Source: Mariniphaga sp. (GTDB lineage: Bacteria; Bacteroidota; Bacteroidia; Bacteroidales; Prolixibacteraceae). Taken from it: a stretch of 64,000 nt of DNA. Positions 18,353 through 27,993 of this stretch are shown piece by piece. Made by a program: the position numbers and the translations under genes. The notes beneath the pieces were generated by a model that saw nothing but the letters and a program-made list of their open reading frames with translations, ran no database searches and was not told the origin of the DNA. Location of the stretch: assembly GCA_024636975.1 (NCBI GenBank), contig JAGXGA010000023.1, forward strand, positions 93,118 through 157,117, in the 5' to 3' direction. Position 1 is the stretch's first letter. The number at the start of each line of letters is the position of its first letter.

Positions 18353-18865
18353 ATGAAGACAAATATATTAATATGCGGATTGTTCCTTTTGCTAATTAGC
18401 TGCAATACACAACAACCCAAAGACAAAAGTGCTTTGGAAGAAACAAATGAAGACTCAGTTGCTGTTCAACCTGACAGTTCAGGGAACAATGCCTCATCGG
18501 GAGTAATATGGAAACATTCCTTTAATCAGCAAAAAGAAGTATTTGAAATGATACAAATGCGTCCTGTCGATAATGACACATTAACCGGAGAGGCATTGGA
18601 AAAGATCATCAATAGTGCATGGCCAAAAGTTCAGATAAATTTCACAGGTACTTCAAATGATACAGCATATTTATCGATCCCCGACAGTGAAGCACTTACA
18701 CAGCAAATGGGGTCTGCAGGAGCAGAAAGTTTTATGATTTCAACCACCTGGTCGTTCACAGAATTAAAAGGGATACGATATGTTGCATTTGACTTTATAT
18801 ATGGCGACCATGCAATGCCCGGTGTTTACAGCCGCACTTCGTGGAAACAGAATTTAAATCATTAA
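18353..18865 (+). CDS. Hypothetical lipoprotein
   Basis: This 170-residue protein has a type II signal peptide ending in LLLISC at residue 16, followed by a low-complexity Gln/Ser/Glu-rich linker up to about residue 50. The rest is a small compact domain with no motif I recognise. The central part mentions SAWPKVQINFTG and ends with YSRTSWKQNLNH. It should be anchored in the outer or inner membrane facing the periplasm. It has its own promoter element and no close partner gene. Confidence 0.6.
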   Translation: MKTNILICGLFLLLISCNTQQPKDKSALEETNEDSVAVQPDSSGNNASSGVIWKHSFNQQKEVFEMIQMRPVDNDTLTGEALEKIINSAWPKVQINFTGTSNDTAYLSIPDSEALTQQMGSAGAESFMISTTWSFTELKGIRYVAFDFIYGDHAMPGVYSRTSWKQNLNH

Positions 18866-19012
18866 AAAGTTAAGGCTTAACCAAACAACAAAACAATGTT
18901 ATATTTAAGTATTCTGCAGATTATTTATAAAAACGCGATGTAATTTGTGCAACTACCCATTGCCTGCACTTTCAAATCATTATAAGATACACCTTTCCCT
19001 TACAAAAAAAGT

Positions 19013-19020
19013 TATATTTG
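19013..19020 (+). promoter_or_regulatory. Bacteroidota -7 element upstream of the second aldo/keto reductase
   Basis: TATATTTG fits TAnnTTTG and lies 27 bases before the start codon at 19048. The -33 region is weak (TTTC). Confidence 0.4.
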
Positions 19021-19047
19021 TAGTTATCATAGAAAACACAGACAGAA

Positions 19048-19995
19048 ATGGAAAAAAAAGGATACAAAAACGGAATTAACCGCCGAGAGTTTTTACAGAC
19101 AGGAGCAAAACTAACTGCTGCCGGTATGCTTGCAGGATTTGGAACAACAAGGTTGTTTGGAGCTGTTAACAGTAGTCAAATGGGAACGACCGTTGAACAG
19201 ATTACTCTAAACAACGGTGCTAAAATGCCAATTCTGGGGTTTGGAACTTTATACCTCAATGGTCCGGTAGGAGAGAAATGTGTTGCCGATGCCATTTCGC
19301 TGGGATACCGGCTTATCGACACGGCCACAGTCTACAACAATGAAGAGGCGGTGGGTGTCGGCATAAAACAAAGCGGGATTGACCGTAAAGAGCTTTTTGT
19401 GACTTCTAAGGTATGGGTCGAAGACTCGGGATATGAAAAAGCAAAAAAAGCATTTGATACGTCGCTCAACAAACTGGGATTGGATTACCTTGACCTTTAC
19501 CTCATCCACCGCCCGAGGGGCGATGTAAAAGGCTCCTGGAAGGCAATGGAAGAACTTTACAAAGAGGGCCGGATCAAGGCTATTGGGGTAAGCAATTTCA
19601 CTCCTGCCCAGATCAACGACCTGATGAAAGGCAGCAGCGTGAAACCGGCAGTCAACCAGATTGAAACTCATGCTTTCTTTCAGCAACCCGGAGATCGCGA
19701 GTTCCTGAAAGAAAACAACATTCAGATGGAAGCCTGGTCGCCATTAGCTCAGGGGCGCAACGGACTCTTTACCAATGAAACGCTTGCGGAAATTGGTAAA
19801 AAGTATAATAAAACCAATGCACAGGTAAGCCTGCGGTGGCATTACCAGCGAGGTATTGTTGCAATCCCACGCACTTCGCAAACGGCGCACATGAAAGAAA
19901 ACCTGAATGTTTTTGATTTTGAGCTCAGCGAGTCAGATATGAAGACCATCGCGAAGCTGGATTTGAATACCACCCAGTTTCCCGAGTGGGAATAA
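19048..19995 (+). CDS. Tat-exported aldo/keto reductase, 2,5-diketo-gluconate reductase type
   Basis: The 315-residue protein has a twin-arginine signal (NRREFLQTG) and a complete AKR barrel: GFGTLYLNG near residue 72, DTATVYNNE with the catalytic Asp and Tyr near 92, Lys in TSKVWVED near 118, and His in YLIHRPRG near 152. The AIPRTSQ segment near 275 belongs to the cofactor-binding loop. It is closest to the AKR group that reduces keto-sugars and short aldehydes. Export is unusual for an NADPH enzyme unless the cofactor is folded in before Tat transport. It is a second reductase for the sugar cluster but belongs to a different AKR branch from the one at 8.7 kb. Confidence 0.85.
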   Translation: MEKKGYKNGINRREFLQTGAKLTAAGMLAGFGTTRLFGAVNSSQMGTTVEQITLNNGAKMPILGFGTLYLNGPVGEKCVADAISLGYRLIDTATVYNNEEAVGVGIKQSGIDRKELFVTSKVWVEDSGYEKAKKAFDTSLNKLGLDYLDLYLIHRPRGDVKGSWKAMEELYKEGRIKAIGVSNFTPAQINDLMKGSSVKPAVNQIETHAFFQQPGDREFLKENNIQMEAWSPLAQGRNGLFTNETLAEIGKKYNKTNAQVSLRWHYQRGIVAIPRTSQTAHMKENLNVFDFELSESDMKTIAKLDLNTTQFPEWE

Positions 19996-20010
19996 CAGCA
20001 TGCGGTTTAA

Positions 20011-20112
20011 TACGATCATAAGAAAGGCAGGACTTTTGGTTATGCAAAAGATTCAATTGTTTTAAAACCGGGATTTGATGACCCTATAGAGAACTTTAAA
20101 GATTATATGTAA
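20011..20112 (+). pseudogene. Remnant of a small antitoxin-like gene
   Basis: A startless frame bounded by a stop at 20008 reads KKGRTFGYAKDSIVLKPGFD, then DPIENFKDYM, then a stop at 20110. The ending DDPxExFKxYM is typical of short VapB/DUF2281-like antitoxins that pair with PIN-domain toxins in Bacteroidota and cyanobacteria. No toxin gene follows. It is read as the 3' end of a lost toxin-antitoxin pair. Confidence 0.5.
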
Positions 20113-20275
20113 TGGACTTTTATTTGCAGAAATTAGTTCTATTATAATTTTTCCTGTGACCCCTCGCCCTGCGAAAGCTTTGTGAATTCACCGGTTACAA
20201 TTCAAAATAAAATTTATATCTTGTCAGGGATAACATCTGATATTATCTAAACTTTAAATACCTAAATCGGTTTAA

Positions 20276-21559
20276 ATGAAATTTACATTCTTTTCTTTTC
20301 TCATTGCTTTTGCAACACTTTTTCAGGCATGTACACCCAAAGAACAAATTCCACAGGAAGAAAAAGCACAATTGATTCAGCTGAGAGATGAAGTTGTTGC
20401 TGACCTTACCGGAAACCTGTTGCCTTTCTGGAAGAAATATTCAGTCGATCCTAACGATCCCAATAAAGGTTTTTACGGCGCCATTGCCTATAATGGTGAA
20501 GGCATTGCCGGTGCTGAAAAGAGCAATGTCCTTTTTGCGCGTTACCTGTGGACCTACTCTGCAGCCTACCGTATATTGGATGATACGGAATCACTGGAAC
20601 TGGCGCATCGTGCCTACAATTACCTGAGCAATTATTTCTGGGATAAGGAAAACGGAGGCGTTTTTTGGGGGCTAAATGGCGACGGAACGGTAGCGGATGC
20701 AACAAAAATGACTTACGGGCAATCGTTTGCCATTTATGCCTTTTCGGAATACTACCGTATCACCGGGAATGAAGAAAGCCTGCAACATGCAATTGAACTG
20801 TTCCGGTTACTTGAAGAACATACCAAAGATAAAGAGTACGGTGGGTACCTTGAATCATACACTGCTGACTGGGAGCATATTCCTGGTATAGGCATGGCTA
20901 TGGGGCGCTCCAAATCAATGAATACCCATCTTCATATACTTGAAGCTTATACCAACCTCTACCGTGTATGGCCCGACGAGCAGCTGAAGAATCAATTGGT
21001 TGAGATGATTGACATTTTCAGAAACCACATTCTGAATAAGAATACCGGGCACCAGGAACTATATTTCGAACGGGACTGGACGGTTTTTGGCCAATACGAC
21101 TCATATGGCCACGACATTGAATTTTCATGGTTGTTTGATGAAGCAGGTAAAGTGCTTGAAGATCCCCAACTGCTTAAAAACATTCAGGAAGCCTCAGTAC
21201 AAATTGCCCGGATTCAACTGGAGGAAGGAATGAACAATGAAGGTGCAATGATTTATGAAAAGGAAGGTGAAGACCATTATAACAGGGATATTTCATGGTG
21301 GGTACAGGCTGAAGCAGTGGTAGGTTTTTTAAATGCATATGAGTTATCAGGAGACAAAATATACCTTGATGCAGCCACAGAAGTATGGAACTATATCAAG
21401 GAAAACATGATTGATAAAACCCATGGAGGATGGTTTCCAAATCTGGATGAAAATGGCAATCCACGAACGGAAGGAGTTAAAGGCAACGGATGGACAGGAC
21501 CATATCATAATGCCCGCATGGGATTGGAGGTTTACGAACGATTGCACGATCTAAAGTGA
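20276..21559 (+). CDS. N-acylglucosamine 2-epimerase family lipoprotein, cellobiose 2-epimerase-like
   Basis: This 427-residue protein starts with a lipoprotein signal ending in FQAC (Cys at residue 19). The rest is an (alpha/alpha)6 barrel of the AGE family: RYLWTYSAAYR near 84, WDKENGGVFWGL near 122, YGQSFAIYAFSEYYR near 147, MNTHLHILEAY near 220, YGHDIEFSWLF near 280 and a WWVQAEAVVGF stretch near 342. The His residues in these segments correspond to the catalytic His pair of cellobiose and mannobiose 2-epimerases. These enzymes convert a reducing-end glucose to mannose. Placement outside the cytoplasm as a lipoprotein agrees with the exported character of the neighbours. It is followed by a second enolase-superfamily gene 46 bases downstream. 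Confidence 0.87.
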   Translation: MKFTFFSFLIAFATLFQACTPKEQIPQEEKAQLIQLRDEVVADLTGNLLPFWKKYSVDPNDPNKGFYGAIAYNGEGIAGAEKSNVLFARYLWTYSAAYRILDDTESLELAHRAYNYLSNYFWDKENGGVFWGLNGDGTVADATKMTYGQSFAIYAFSEYYRITGNEESLQHAIELFRLLEEHTKDKEYGGYLESYTADWEHIPGIGMAMGRSKSMNTHLHILEAYTNLYRVWPDEQLKNQLVEMIDIFRNHILNKNTGHQELYFERDWTVFGQYDSYGHDIEFSWLFDEAGKVLEDPQLLKNIQEASVQIARIQLEEGMNNEGAMIYEKEGEDHYNRDISWWVQAEAVVGFLNAYELSGDKIYLDAATEVWNYIKENMIDKTHGGWFPNLDENGNPRTEGVKGNGWTGPYHNARMGLEVYERLHDLK

Positions 21560-21605
21560 TAAGGATTAGATCAGAAACCGATTAAAAAATGATAATATTA
21601 CACCA

Positions 21606-22898
21606 ATGAAGACAAACCGACGTAAATTTATTTCGAGTGCATTGGCCGGAGGTATAGCTACAGCTGCAGTGCCATTTTCTTCCTGCAATCGGGAAGCTGG
21701 AGCTTTAAACACTCAAAATGATATTGATTCCAGGGATGAAAGGCTGAAGGAAATAATAAAAAAGCCCCTGCTTAAAAAAGAGTTGTTTTCTTCGCCTGTC
21801 ATCATCGAGTCGGTTGAATTACTGAAATACGAAAACAGTTACCTGTGCAGAGTAAGATCAATAGATGGCGCAGAAGGCATATCGGTTGCCCATGGTGATA
21901 TGAATGTTTTTTATCCAATTTTTATCAATAGAGTACAACCATTTTTTATCGGGAAGGATGCCCGGGATCTGGATCTGATTCTTGAGCGAATTCTTTTTTT
22001 CAGACTTAATTTCAGATTAAATGGCATTGCGTTAGGAATTCCACTGGCAACCGTCGAATTTGCAGTTCTCGACATGCTGGGTCATATTGCCAATAAATCA
22101 ATGGGGCAGCTTGTGGGAGAAATTCACAACCGGGAAGTTCCTTTTTATGTTGCCACTGAGTTTCGGGAACTCCCTCTTGAAGAACATTTTGCCCGCATCA
22201 GGGATGCAGTTGCCCAATACGATGTAAATGCCCTCAAGATAAAGATAGGGTATATGCATTACGGAACAACCGATATTCATTATGCAGGTCTGCCGGGGAA
22301 ATCGGAAAAACTGATACCACTGGTAAGGGAACATTACGGAGATGACATGTATCTATACGCCGATTCGAACGGTTATTACGATGCTGAAGGAGCTGTTAAG
22401 ATAGGCAGGCTCCTTGAAGAATACAACTACAGTTATTTTGAAGAACCGGTAATGTTTGACCATTTTGAAGAAATAAAAAAAGTATCGGATACACTTTCAA
22501 TACCCATAGCCAATGGGGAACAGGATCACAGCTTCACAAACTTCCGCTGGTTAATAGCCAACGATGCCATTGATGTTGTTCAGCCCGACAACTATTATTT
22601 CGGAGGGATGATTCGTTCGGTGAAGGTGGCGCGCATGGCCGAAGCATTTGGCAAGACATTTATTCCCCATATGTCAGGGGGTGGACTGGGGTATATTTAC
22701 AACAGCCATATTGTATCCGTATGCCCGAATGCAGGGCTTCACCATGAATTTAAAGGTTTCGGAACACATGTTCCCTTTGAATGTCCGACTTCTCCTTTGA
22801 AAATTGTGGATGGAAAAATAAAAGTTCCGTCTGGTCCCGGGACAGGTGTTCTGATTGACCCCGAATTTATAAAGAAACATCGTTTGCTTACAGCATAA
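21606..22898 (+). CDS. Mandelate racemase/muconate lactonizing enzyme family protein, Tat lipoprotein
   Basis: The 430-residue protein carries a Tat-like signal (NRRKFISS) ending in FSSC, so it may be a Tat-exported lipoprotein. The enolase-superfamily barrel shows LKIKIG (the KxK base motif) near residue 207, YADSNGYYD near 250, FEEP near 280, ANGEQD near 303 and IPHMSGGG near 355, giving three metal ligands plus Lys and His acid/base residues. This fits the MR subgroup (acid sugar dehydratases, racemases, epimerases), distinct from the ManD-like protein at 7.3 kb. The substrate is unknown. It sits between the epimerase and the second sulfatase, probably in one operon. Confidence 0.85.
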   Translation: MKTNRRKFISSALAGGIATAAVPFSSCNREAGALNTQNDIDSRDERLKEIIKKPLLKKELFSSPVIIESVELLKYENSYLCRVRSIDGAEGISVAHGDMNVFYPIFINRVQPFFIGKDARDLDLILERILFFRLNFRLNGIALGIPLATVEFAVLDMLGHIANKSMGQLVGEIHNREVPFYVATEFRELPLEEHFARIRDAVAQYDVNALKIKIGYMHYGTTDIHYAGLPGKSEKLIPLVREHYGDDMYLYADSNGYYDAEGAVKIGRLLEEYNYSYFEEPVMFDHFEEIKKVSDTLSIPIANGEQDHSFTNFRWLIANDAIDVVQPDNYYFGGMIRSVKVARMAEAFGKTFIPHMSGGGLGYIYNSHIVSVCPNAGLHHEFKGFGTHVPFECPTSPLKIVDGKIKVPSGPGTGVLIDPEFIKKHRLLTA

Positions 22899-22986
22899 AA
22901 AGAAACCTTAAAGGAATTTTGAATTTAAAGACATTCAAATATTGATTCTGACCTTTTAACATTTATAACAATATTCGGTTACCAAC

Positions 22987-24753
22987 ATGTTCAAAATTAA
23001 TAAATCGATTATTATTCTTGCAGCAACAGCTTTTACAGCACAAGTTACTGATACCTTTGCGCAGGAGACCCCCCCTAATGTTATAATCATTATTACCGAT
23101 GACCAGGGATACGGCGATTTGGGAATTACCGGCAATCCGCACGTAAATACACCAGTGCTTGATAACTTTGCCCGTGAAAGTATCCGGTTCAACCAGTTTT
23201 ATGTATCACCTGTATGTGCGCCAACACGTTCAAGCCTGATGACCGGCAGGTTTTCATTGCGGACTGGTGTGCGCGACACGTACAATGGAGGTGCCATTAT
23301 GGCGCCGGAAGAGATAACCATAGCCGAAATGTTAAAGCAGGAAGGATACAGAACAGGAATCTTCGGAAAATGGCACCTGGGCGACAATTATCCTTCCAGG
23401 CCAGGTGATCAGGGTTTCGAAGAATCACTCATCCATTTATCGGGAGGCATGGGACAACCGGGCGATTTTACGACCTTTTTTAAAGGAGACAGCAGCTATT
23501 TCGATCCCATCCTGTGGTATAACGGTGAGCAAAAATCGTTTAATGGTTATTGTTCCGATATTTTTGCTGAAGAAGCCATTGCTTTTATTGAACAGAACCA
23601 CCAGAAGCCATTTTTCTGTTACCTTTCATTCAATGCTCCTCATACACCTCTTCAGGTACCGCAGGAATATTACAATATGTATAAGGATATAGACCCTTCA
23701 GCAGGATTTCAAAATGACGACAGGCCTTTCCCAACAATGAGTGAAAAGGATAAGGAAGATGCCCGGAAGGTATATGCCATGGTAACCAATATAGACGACA
23801 ACGTTGGTAAGCTCCTGCGAAAACTGGAGGAACTTGGCATTAAAGACAATACCCTTGTAATTTTTATGACCGATAACGGGCCTCAGCAACGAAGGTACAT
23901 TGCCGGAATGCGGGGACTAAAAGGCAGTGTTTTCAGAGGAGGTGTGCGAGTGCCTTTTTATTTCAGGCTGCCGGCACTGTATAAAGGTAACAAAGATATT
24001 GAAACTGCTGCCGCACATATCGATGTGCTGCCTACCCTGGCGGAGCTGTGTAATGCAGAGGCGCCTGCCGACCGGCCCATTGACGGTAAAAGCTTACTGC
24101 CATTACTTAACGACACCGACCCGGAGGGATTCAATAACCGGCCACTTTTCTTTTACTGGACCCGCAGGTTCCCGGAGTTGTATAACAACATCGCCCTGCA
24201 AAAAGGATCGTATAAACTTGTGGGGAACACAGATTACGATGCAGAACCTGAAGATTTTGAGCTGTTCGACATTGAAAAGGATGAATTTGAACAGCAAAAT
24301 ATTAATGCCTCCAATAATTCAACTGCATCGAAAATGAAGGAGGAACTCGACTTGTTTATTCACGAACTTTCCAACTCGCCTCATTTACAGAATTCACCTC
24401 GAATTATCATTGGCAGCAAATACGAGAACCCGGTTTTCCTGAACCGTAATGATGCGGGCGGAGCGCGGGGGATATGGACTCAGGAAGAAGTTTTTGGTTT
24501 CTGGAGGGTGCGAATTGAAAAAGGAAGATACAACATCCGGTTTAAGTTTATTAAGCCACTTGAATCAAACGGAACAATGTATCTTGAATCCAATTCATTG
24601 ATTTACCAGCATAAGAACGAAACTGTTCCTGCTGATGTAATCGAGATGAAAAATGTTTATTTACCGGAATCGGAATGTGATCTGATCCCTCATTATATAA
24701 CCGGGGACCGGAATATTTTTCCTCTGTGGATAGAGATAAAAAGAATTCAATAG
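22987..24753 (+). CDS. Secreted type I formylglycine sulfatase with C-terminal extension
   Basis: This 588-residue protein has a Sec signal peptide (ending near TFAQ), the metal motif TDDQGYGD and the activating motif CAPTR near residue 78. GKWHLGD and MTDNGP supply further active-site residues. The catalytic domain ends near residue 455 and is followed by about 130 residues of a beta-rich accessory region (GFWRVRIEKGRYNIRF) of unknown function. It is an S1-family sulfatase close to arylsulfatase A types. It ends the sugar cluster and converges with the small HMA protein gene 28 bases beyond. Confidence 0.92.
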   Translation: MFKINKSIIILAATAFTAQVTDTFAQETPPNVIIIITDDQGYGDLGITGNPHVNTPVLDNFARESIRFNQFYVSPVCAPTRSSLMTGRFSLRTGVRDTYNGGAIMAPEEITIAEMLKQEGYRTGIFGKWHLGDNYPSRPGDQGFEESLIHLSGGMGQPGDFTTFFKGDSSYFDPILWYNGEQKSFNGYCSDIFAEEAIAFIEQNHQKPFFCYLSFNAPHTPLQVPQEYYNMYKDIDPSAGFQNDDRPFPTMSEKDKEDARKVYAMVTNIDDNVGKLLRKLEELGIKDNTLVIFMTDNGPQQRRYIAGMRGLKGSVFRGGVRVPFYFRLPALYKGNKDIETAAAHIDVLPTLAELCNAEAPADRPIDGKSLLPLLNDTDPEGFNNRPLFFYWTRRFPELYNNIALQKGSYKLVGNTDYDAEPEDFELFDIEKDEFEQQNINASNNSTASKMKEELDLFIHELSNSPHLQNSPRIIIGSKYENPVFLNRNDAGGARGIWTQEEVFGFWRVRIEKGRYNIRFKFIKPLESNGTMYLESNSLIYQHKNETVPADVIEMKNVYLPESECDLIPHYITGDRNIFPLWIEIKRIQ

Positions 24754-24780
24754 ACAGGGTCCGGGATAACTTCTTCCTCC

Positions 24781-24993
24781 CTATCCCACAAACTTATATC
24801 CCAGGCTGTTTATTTTTTCCTTTACCTGTTCCATATCGATATTGGAGCCGGCTATCTTTACTTCCTCACTTTTATTACTGGCTTCCACATTGGATATACC
24901 TTCCATTGCTTCAAGGTTTCTCTTCACAGTAGCTTCGCAGTGTGAGCATGTCATTCCTGCTACCTTTATGGTTACTTCATTTGATGTATTCAT
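24781..24993 (-). CDS. Heavy-metal-associated domain protein, CopZ-like
   Basis: The 70-residue protein is a single HMA domain: the GMTCSHC motif near residues 13-19 binds Cu(I) or a similar metal, and the predicted beta-alpha-beta-beta-alpha-beta order and length match copper chaperones. No copper ATPase or regulator is adjacent in the window, so the partner is elsewhere. It converges with the sulfatase gene. Confidence 0.88.
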   Translation of the reverse strand: MNTSNEVTIKVAGMTCSHCEATVKRNLEAMEGISNVEASNKSEEVKIAGSNIDMEQVKEKINSLGYKFVG

Positions 24994-25090
24994 TTCTTAT
25001 CTGTTTCAATTATTGTTTAACTGAAACCTAAAACAAATATTAAAAGCGCTTGTTTTGTCAAAACGGAAAGAATTCCCATTACGAACCATG

Positions 25091-26494
25091 TTAATCGGGA
25101 CGGTCGACATACAATTGAGCGGTTCCCACCTTTCTCACTAACACTTCTTCTCCCCTCTCTATAAACCCGCTTTGGCTCATGGCATCGTATATTTCCCCGT
25201 CGATAATCACCTTGCCTCCCGGGCGCAGAACAGTCTGGGCTTTTCCTGTTTTACCTTTTAAAGCAAGAAAAGAGGCATCAACATTTAAATAACCCTCACT
25301 AATGTTTTGAACGGTACTAAGGGCAAAATCCTTGAACGGGCCCGATTTGGCGCTAAACATTTTTTTACCAAAATAAAGTGATAATAAAAAGCCTCCAAAC
25401 AGACCTACAGTTACTGTCATTATTGCTATTCCAACATTCTCCAATTCAACATATCCGAAATCAAAATCCACGTTGTTGATCAGGCTTAGAATGAGGCTGG
25501 TAAAAACAATTGTAATTCCTGATATGCCTGCCACTCCAAACCCGGGAAGTACAAATATCTCTACCGCAATTAATATTACACCAAGGATGAAAACCAGTAT
25601 TTCCCAATTAGCTGCCAGACCTTCCAGGTAAAGAGGGGCAAAATAAAGTACCGCTGCCAAAATGGCTATCCCCAGGGGAAAACCAATGCCCGGAGTTTGC
25701 ATTTCAAAATAAATACCTCCGATTATGGCCATAATTAGCAGACCTGAAAAAACAGGATGCACAAGAAAACCAATTATTCGTTCAATCCAGCCCGGTTCAT
25801 ATTCCACAATTTCATAGTTTTCAACACCTGCTTGCTGCAGAACTTCCTGAATACTTTCAGCCAACCCGTCGCTATATCCATACTTTATTGCTTCCTCCGA
25901 GGTGAAGGTTAACACTTTGCCTGTATCAATCACTCCCTCTATATAAATTGAGGGATCAACCATTGCTTCAGCAATACGCGGGTCTCGTCGCCACTTATAC
26001 ACCGTATCGTTTTCTTCAACAACCGGCACCTTTCCTTTTGCTTCAGCTGTTGTACGCATTGTGGAGCGCATATAACTCTGATACTTGTCGGGCATAGCCT
26101 GCCCGGTTTGGTTTACAACGGTGGCTGCCCCAATGCTGCCGCCCGGACGCATGTATATGCTGTCGGCTGCTATGGAAATAAGAGCTCCGGCCGATGCTGC
26201 ATTGTTATCGATAAATACATACACCGGTATATCGCTTTGCAGAATCTTTGTCCTGATGGAATCGGCATCCAGCACCGTCCCCCCATAAGTATTCATGTGA
26301 ATCAGAAATATATCAGCCCCAAGGGTATCAGCAGCTTCAAATGCTTTTTTTGTTTGCCTCCACATACCCGGCGCTATTTCCTGTTTGATGTTCAGTTGAT
26401 ACACCAGTTTCTTTTCACTTTCCTGTTCCTGGGAAAATAAGCATGCCGGCGAGAGTAACAGCAAGGTCAATAAATAATAAATTGGTTTCTTCAT
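25091..26494 (-). CDS. NfeD-family membrane serine protease (ClpP-class)
   Basis: This is a 467-residue protein with a signal peptide; a start five codons earlier at 26509 is equally open, but the one at 26494 gives a compact signal. A ClpP/SppA-like domain (about 30-230) contains NNAASAGALI, with the likely catalytic Ser, and TAEAKG, with the likely catalytic Lys. Four to five membrane helices (about 235-380) follow, and a C-terminal NfeD OB-fold domain (about 400-460) closes the protein. Full-length NfeD proteins cleave stomatin-like partners and help membrane quality control; no stomatin gene is adjacent here. It is divergent from purB. Confidence 0.9.
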   Translation of the reverse strand: MKKPIYYLLTLLLLSPACLFSQEQESEKKLVYQLNIKQEIAPGMWRQTKKAFEAADTLGADIFLIHMNTYGGTVLDADSIRTKILQSDIPVYVFIDNNAASAGALISIAADSIYMRPGGSIGAATVVNQTGQAMPDKYQSYMRSTMRTTAEAKGKVPVVEENDTVYKWRRDPRIAEAMVDPSIYIEGVIDTGKVLTFTSEEAIKYGYSDGLAESIQEVLQQAGVENYEIVEYEPGWIERIIGFLVHPVFSGLLIMAIIGGIYFEMQTPGIGFPLGIAILAAVLYFAPLYLEGLAANWEILVFILGVILIAVEIFVLPGFGVAGISGITIVFTSLILSLINNVDFDFGYVELENVGIAIMTVTVGLFGGFLLSLYFGKKMFSAKSGPFKDFALSTVQNISEGYLNVDASFLALKGKTGKAQTVLRPGGKVIIDGEIYDAMSQSGFIERGEEVLVRKVGTAQLYVDRPD

Positions 26495-26617
26495 TCTGTC
26501 TTTATTCATAAAACATACATACTGAAATTCAGGTTCTGCAGCGAAGTTATAAATAATCCGGCAGATAAAATGGAAATTATTGACCTGTACAAGAAAATCC
26601 TAATCCGGTGAAATTGC

Positions 26618-26625
26618 TAACTTTG
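26618..26625 (+). promoter_or_regulatory. Bacteroidota -7 element upstream of purB
   Basis: TAACTTTG fits TAnnTTTG and lies 21 bases before the purB start codon. No clear -33 motif is visible at the right spacing. Confidence 0.4.
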
Positions 26626-26646
26626 CCTGCATTTAAGAACTAAGTA

Positions 26647-27993
26647 ATGAATCGGAACACTTTACTGGCCATCTCACCTGTCGACGGCAGGTATAACAAC
26701 AAAGTTAGTAACCTTTGGAAATACTTCAGCGAGTATGCTTTAATAAAATACCGCGTCTTTGTTGAAATCGAATACTTTATTGCACTTTGCGAACTGCCGC
26801 TTCCACAGTTGGAAAGTATCTCAAGAGACCATCTGGAATCACTGAGAGAAATCCACCGTCAGTTTTCACCCGAAAATGCACAGCGGGTAAAGGAGATTGA
26901 AGATATAACCAATCATGATGTCAAGGCAGTGGAATATTTCATAAAAGAAAAATTTGATGAAACCGGACTAAGCAAGTACAAGGAATTTATTCATTTTGGT
27001 CTTACCTCGCAGGATGCAAATAATACTGCCCTGCCACTTTCTATAATCGATGCACTGAATGCAGAGTATTATCCACTCATGCAACAGTTGGTTGATAAAC
27101 TGGACAACTTAGCGGACCAATGGGATAAGATACCGATGCTGGCAAAAACACATGGTCAGCCGGCTTCTCCTACTAAACTGGGAAAAGAGCTGCGCGTTTT
27201 TACTGAAAGGCTGCAGGTTCAGCTTGACCAGTTGCACAACCTTCCTTGCCATGCGAAATTCGGAGGTGCTACAGGAAATTTTAATGCCCATTGTGTAGCT
27301 TACCCTGATATCGACTGGCAACAATTTTCCAATTCTTTTTGCAAGGAAAAACTTGGGCTGGAACGATCACAGTACACCACCCAGATTGCCCATTACGATA
27401 ATTACGGAGCAATTTTCGATGCCCTGAAACGAATAAATAACATCCTGCTCGACCTCGACAGGGACATCTGGAGCTACATCTCGATGAACTATTTTAAACA
27501 AAAAATTAAAAAAGGTGAGGTAGGTTCATCGACTATGCCCCACAAAGTTAATCCAATCGATTTTGAAAATTCAGAAGGTAATATAGGCATTGCCAATGCA
27601 GGATTTGAGCAGCTCTCTTCAAAACTGCCGGTGTCGAGGTTGCAGCGGGATCTGACCGACTCTACCGCAACCCGGTTCATTGGTGTTCCTTTTGGACATA
27701 CCATCATTGCCATCAAATCAACGCTGAAAGGACTGGATAAGCTTTTGCTGAACCAGGTTGCCATTGAAAAAGATCTGGAGGATAACTGGGCGGTAGTAGC
27801 TGAAGCCATTCAAACCATACTTCGGCGGGAGTTCTTTCCAAATCCATACGAAGCATTAAAGGAACTGACACGTAGAAACGAGGTCATCGACAAGCAAGCC
27901 ATTCATACTTTTATTGATGAACTGGACGTTAATTTAGATGTAAAAAATGAGTTAAAAAAAATAACTCCACAGAATTATACTGGTATATACTAA
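26647..27993 (+). CDS. purB: Adenylosuccinate lyase
   Basis: The 448-residue protein shows the fumarase/aspartase superfamily signature GSSTMPHKVNP near residue 293, HGQPASPTKLG near 170 with the catalytic His, and the N-terminal SPVDGRY motif characteristic of PurB. It cleaves succinyl-AMP and SAICAR in purine synthesis. The length is close to the E. coli enzyme. The stop codon is directly followed by the start of the ABC exporter gene, so the two are translationally adjacent, although no functional link is evident. Confidence 0.96.
   Translation: MNRNTLLAISPVDGRYNNKVSNLWKYFSEYALIKYRVFVEIEYFIALCELPLPQLESISRDHLESLREIHRQFSPENAQRVKEIEDITNHDVKAVEYFIKEKFDETGLSKYKEFIHFGLTSQDANNTALPLSIIDALNAEYYPLMQQLVDKLDNLADQWDKIPMLAKTHGQPASPTKLGKELRVFTERLQVQLDQLHNLPCHAKFGGATGNFNAHCVAYPDIDWQQFSNSFCKEKLGLERSQYTTQIAHYDNYGAIFDALKRINNILLDLDRDIWSYISMNYFKQKIKKGEVGSSTMPHKVNPIDFENSEGNIGIANAGFEQLSSKLPVSRLQRDLTDSTATRFIGVPFGHTIIAIKSTLKGLDKLLLNQVAIEKDLEDNWAVVAEAIQTILRREFFPNPYEALKELTRRNEVIDKQAIHTFIDELDVNLDVKNELKKITPQNYTGIY

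Noticed and set aside
1..24753. A complete polysaccharide utilisation locus
   Set aside because: No SusC/SusD pair, no glycoside hydrolase and no sensor of the usual hybrid type is present in this part.
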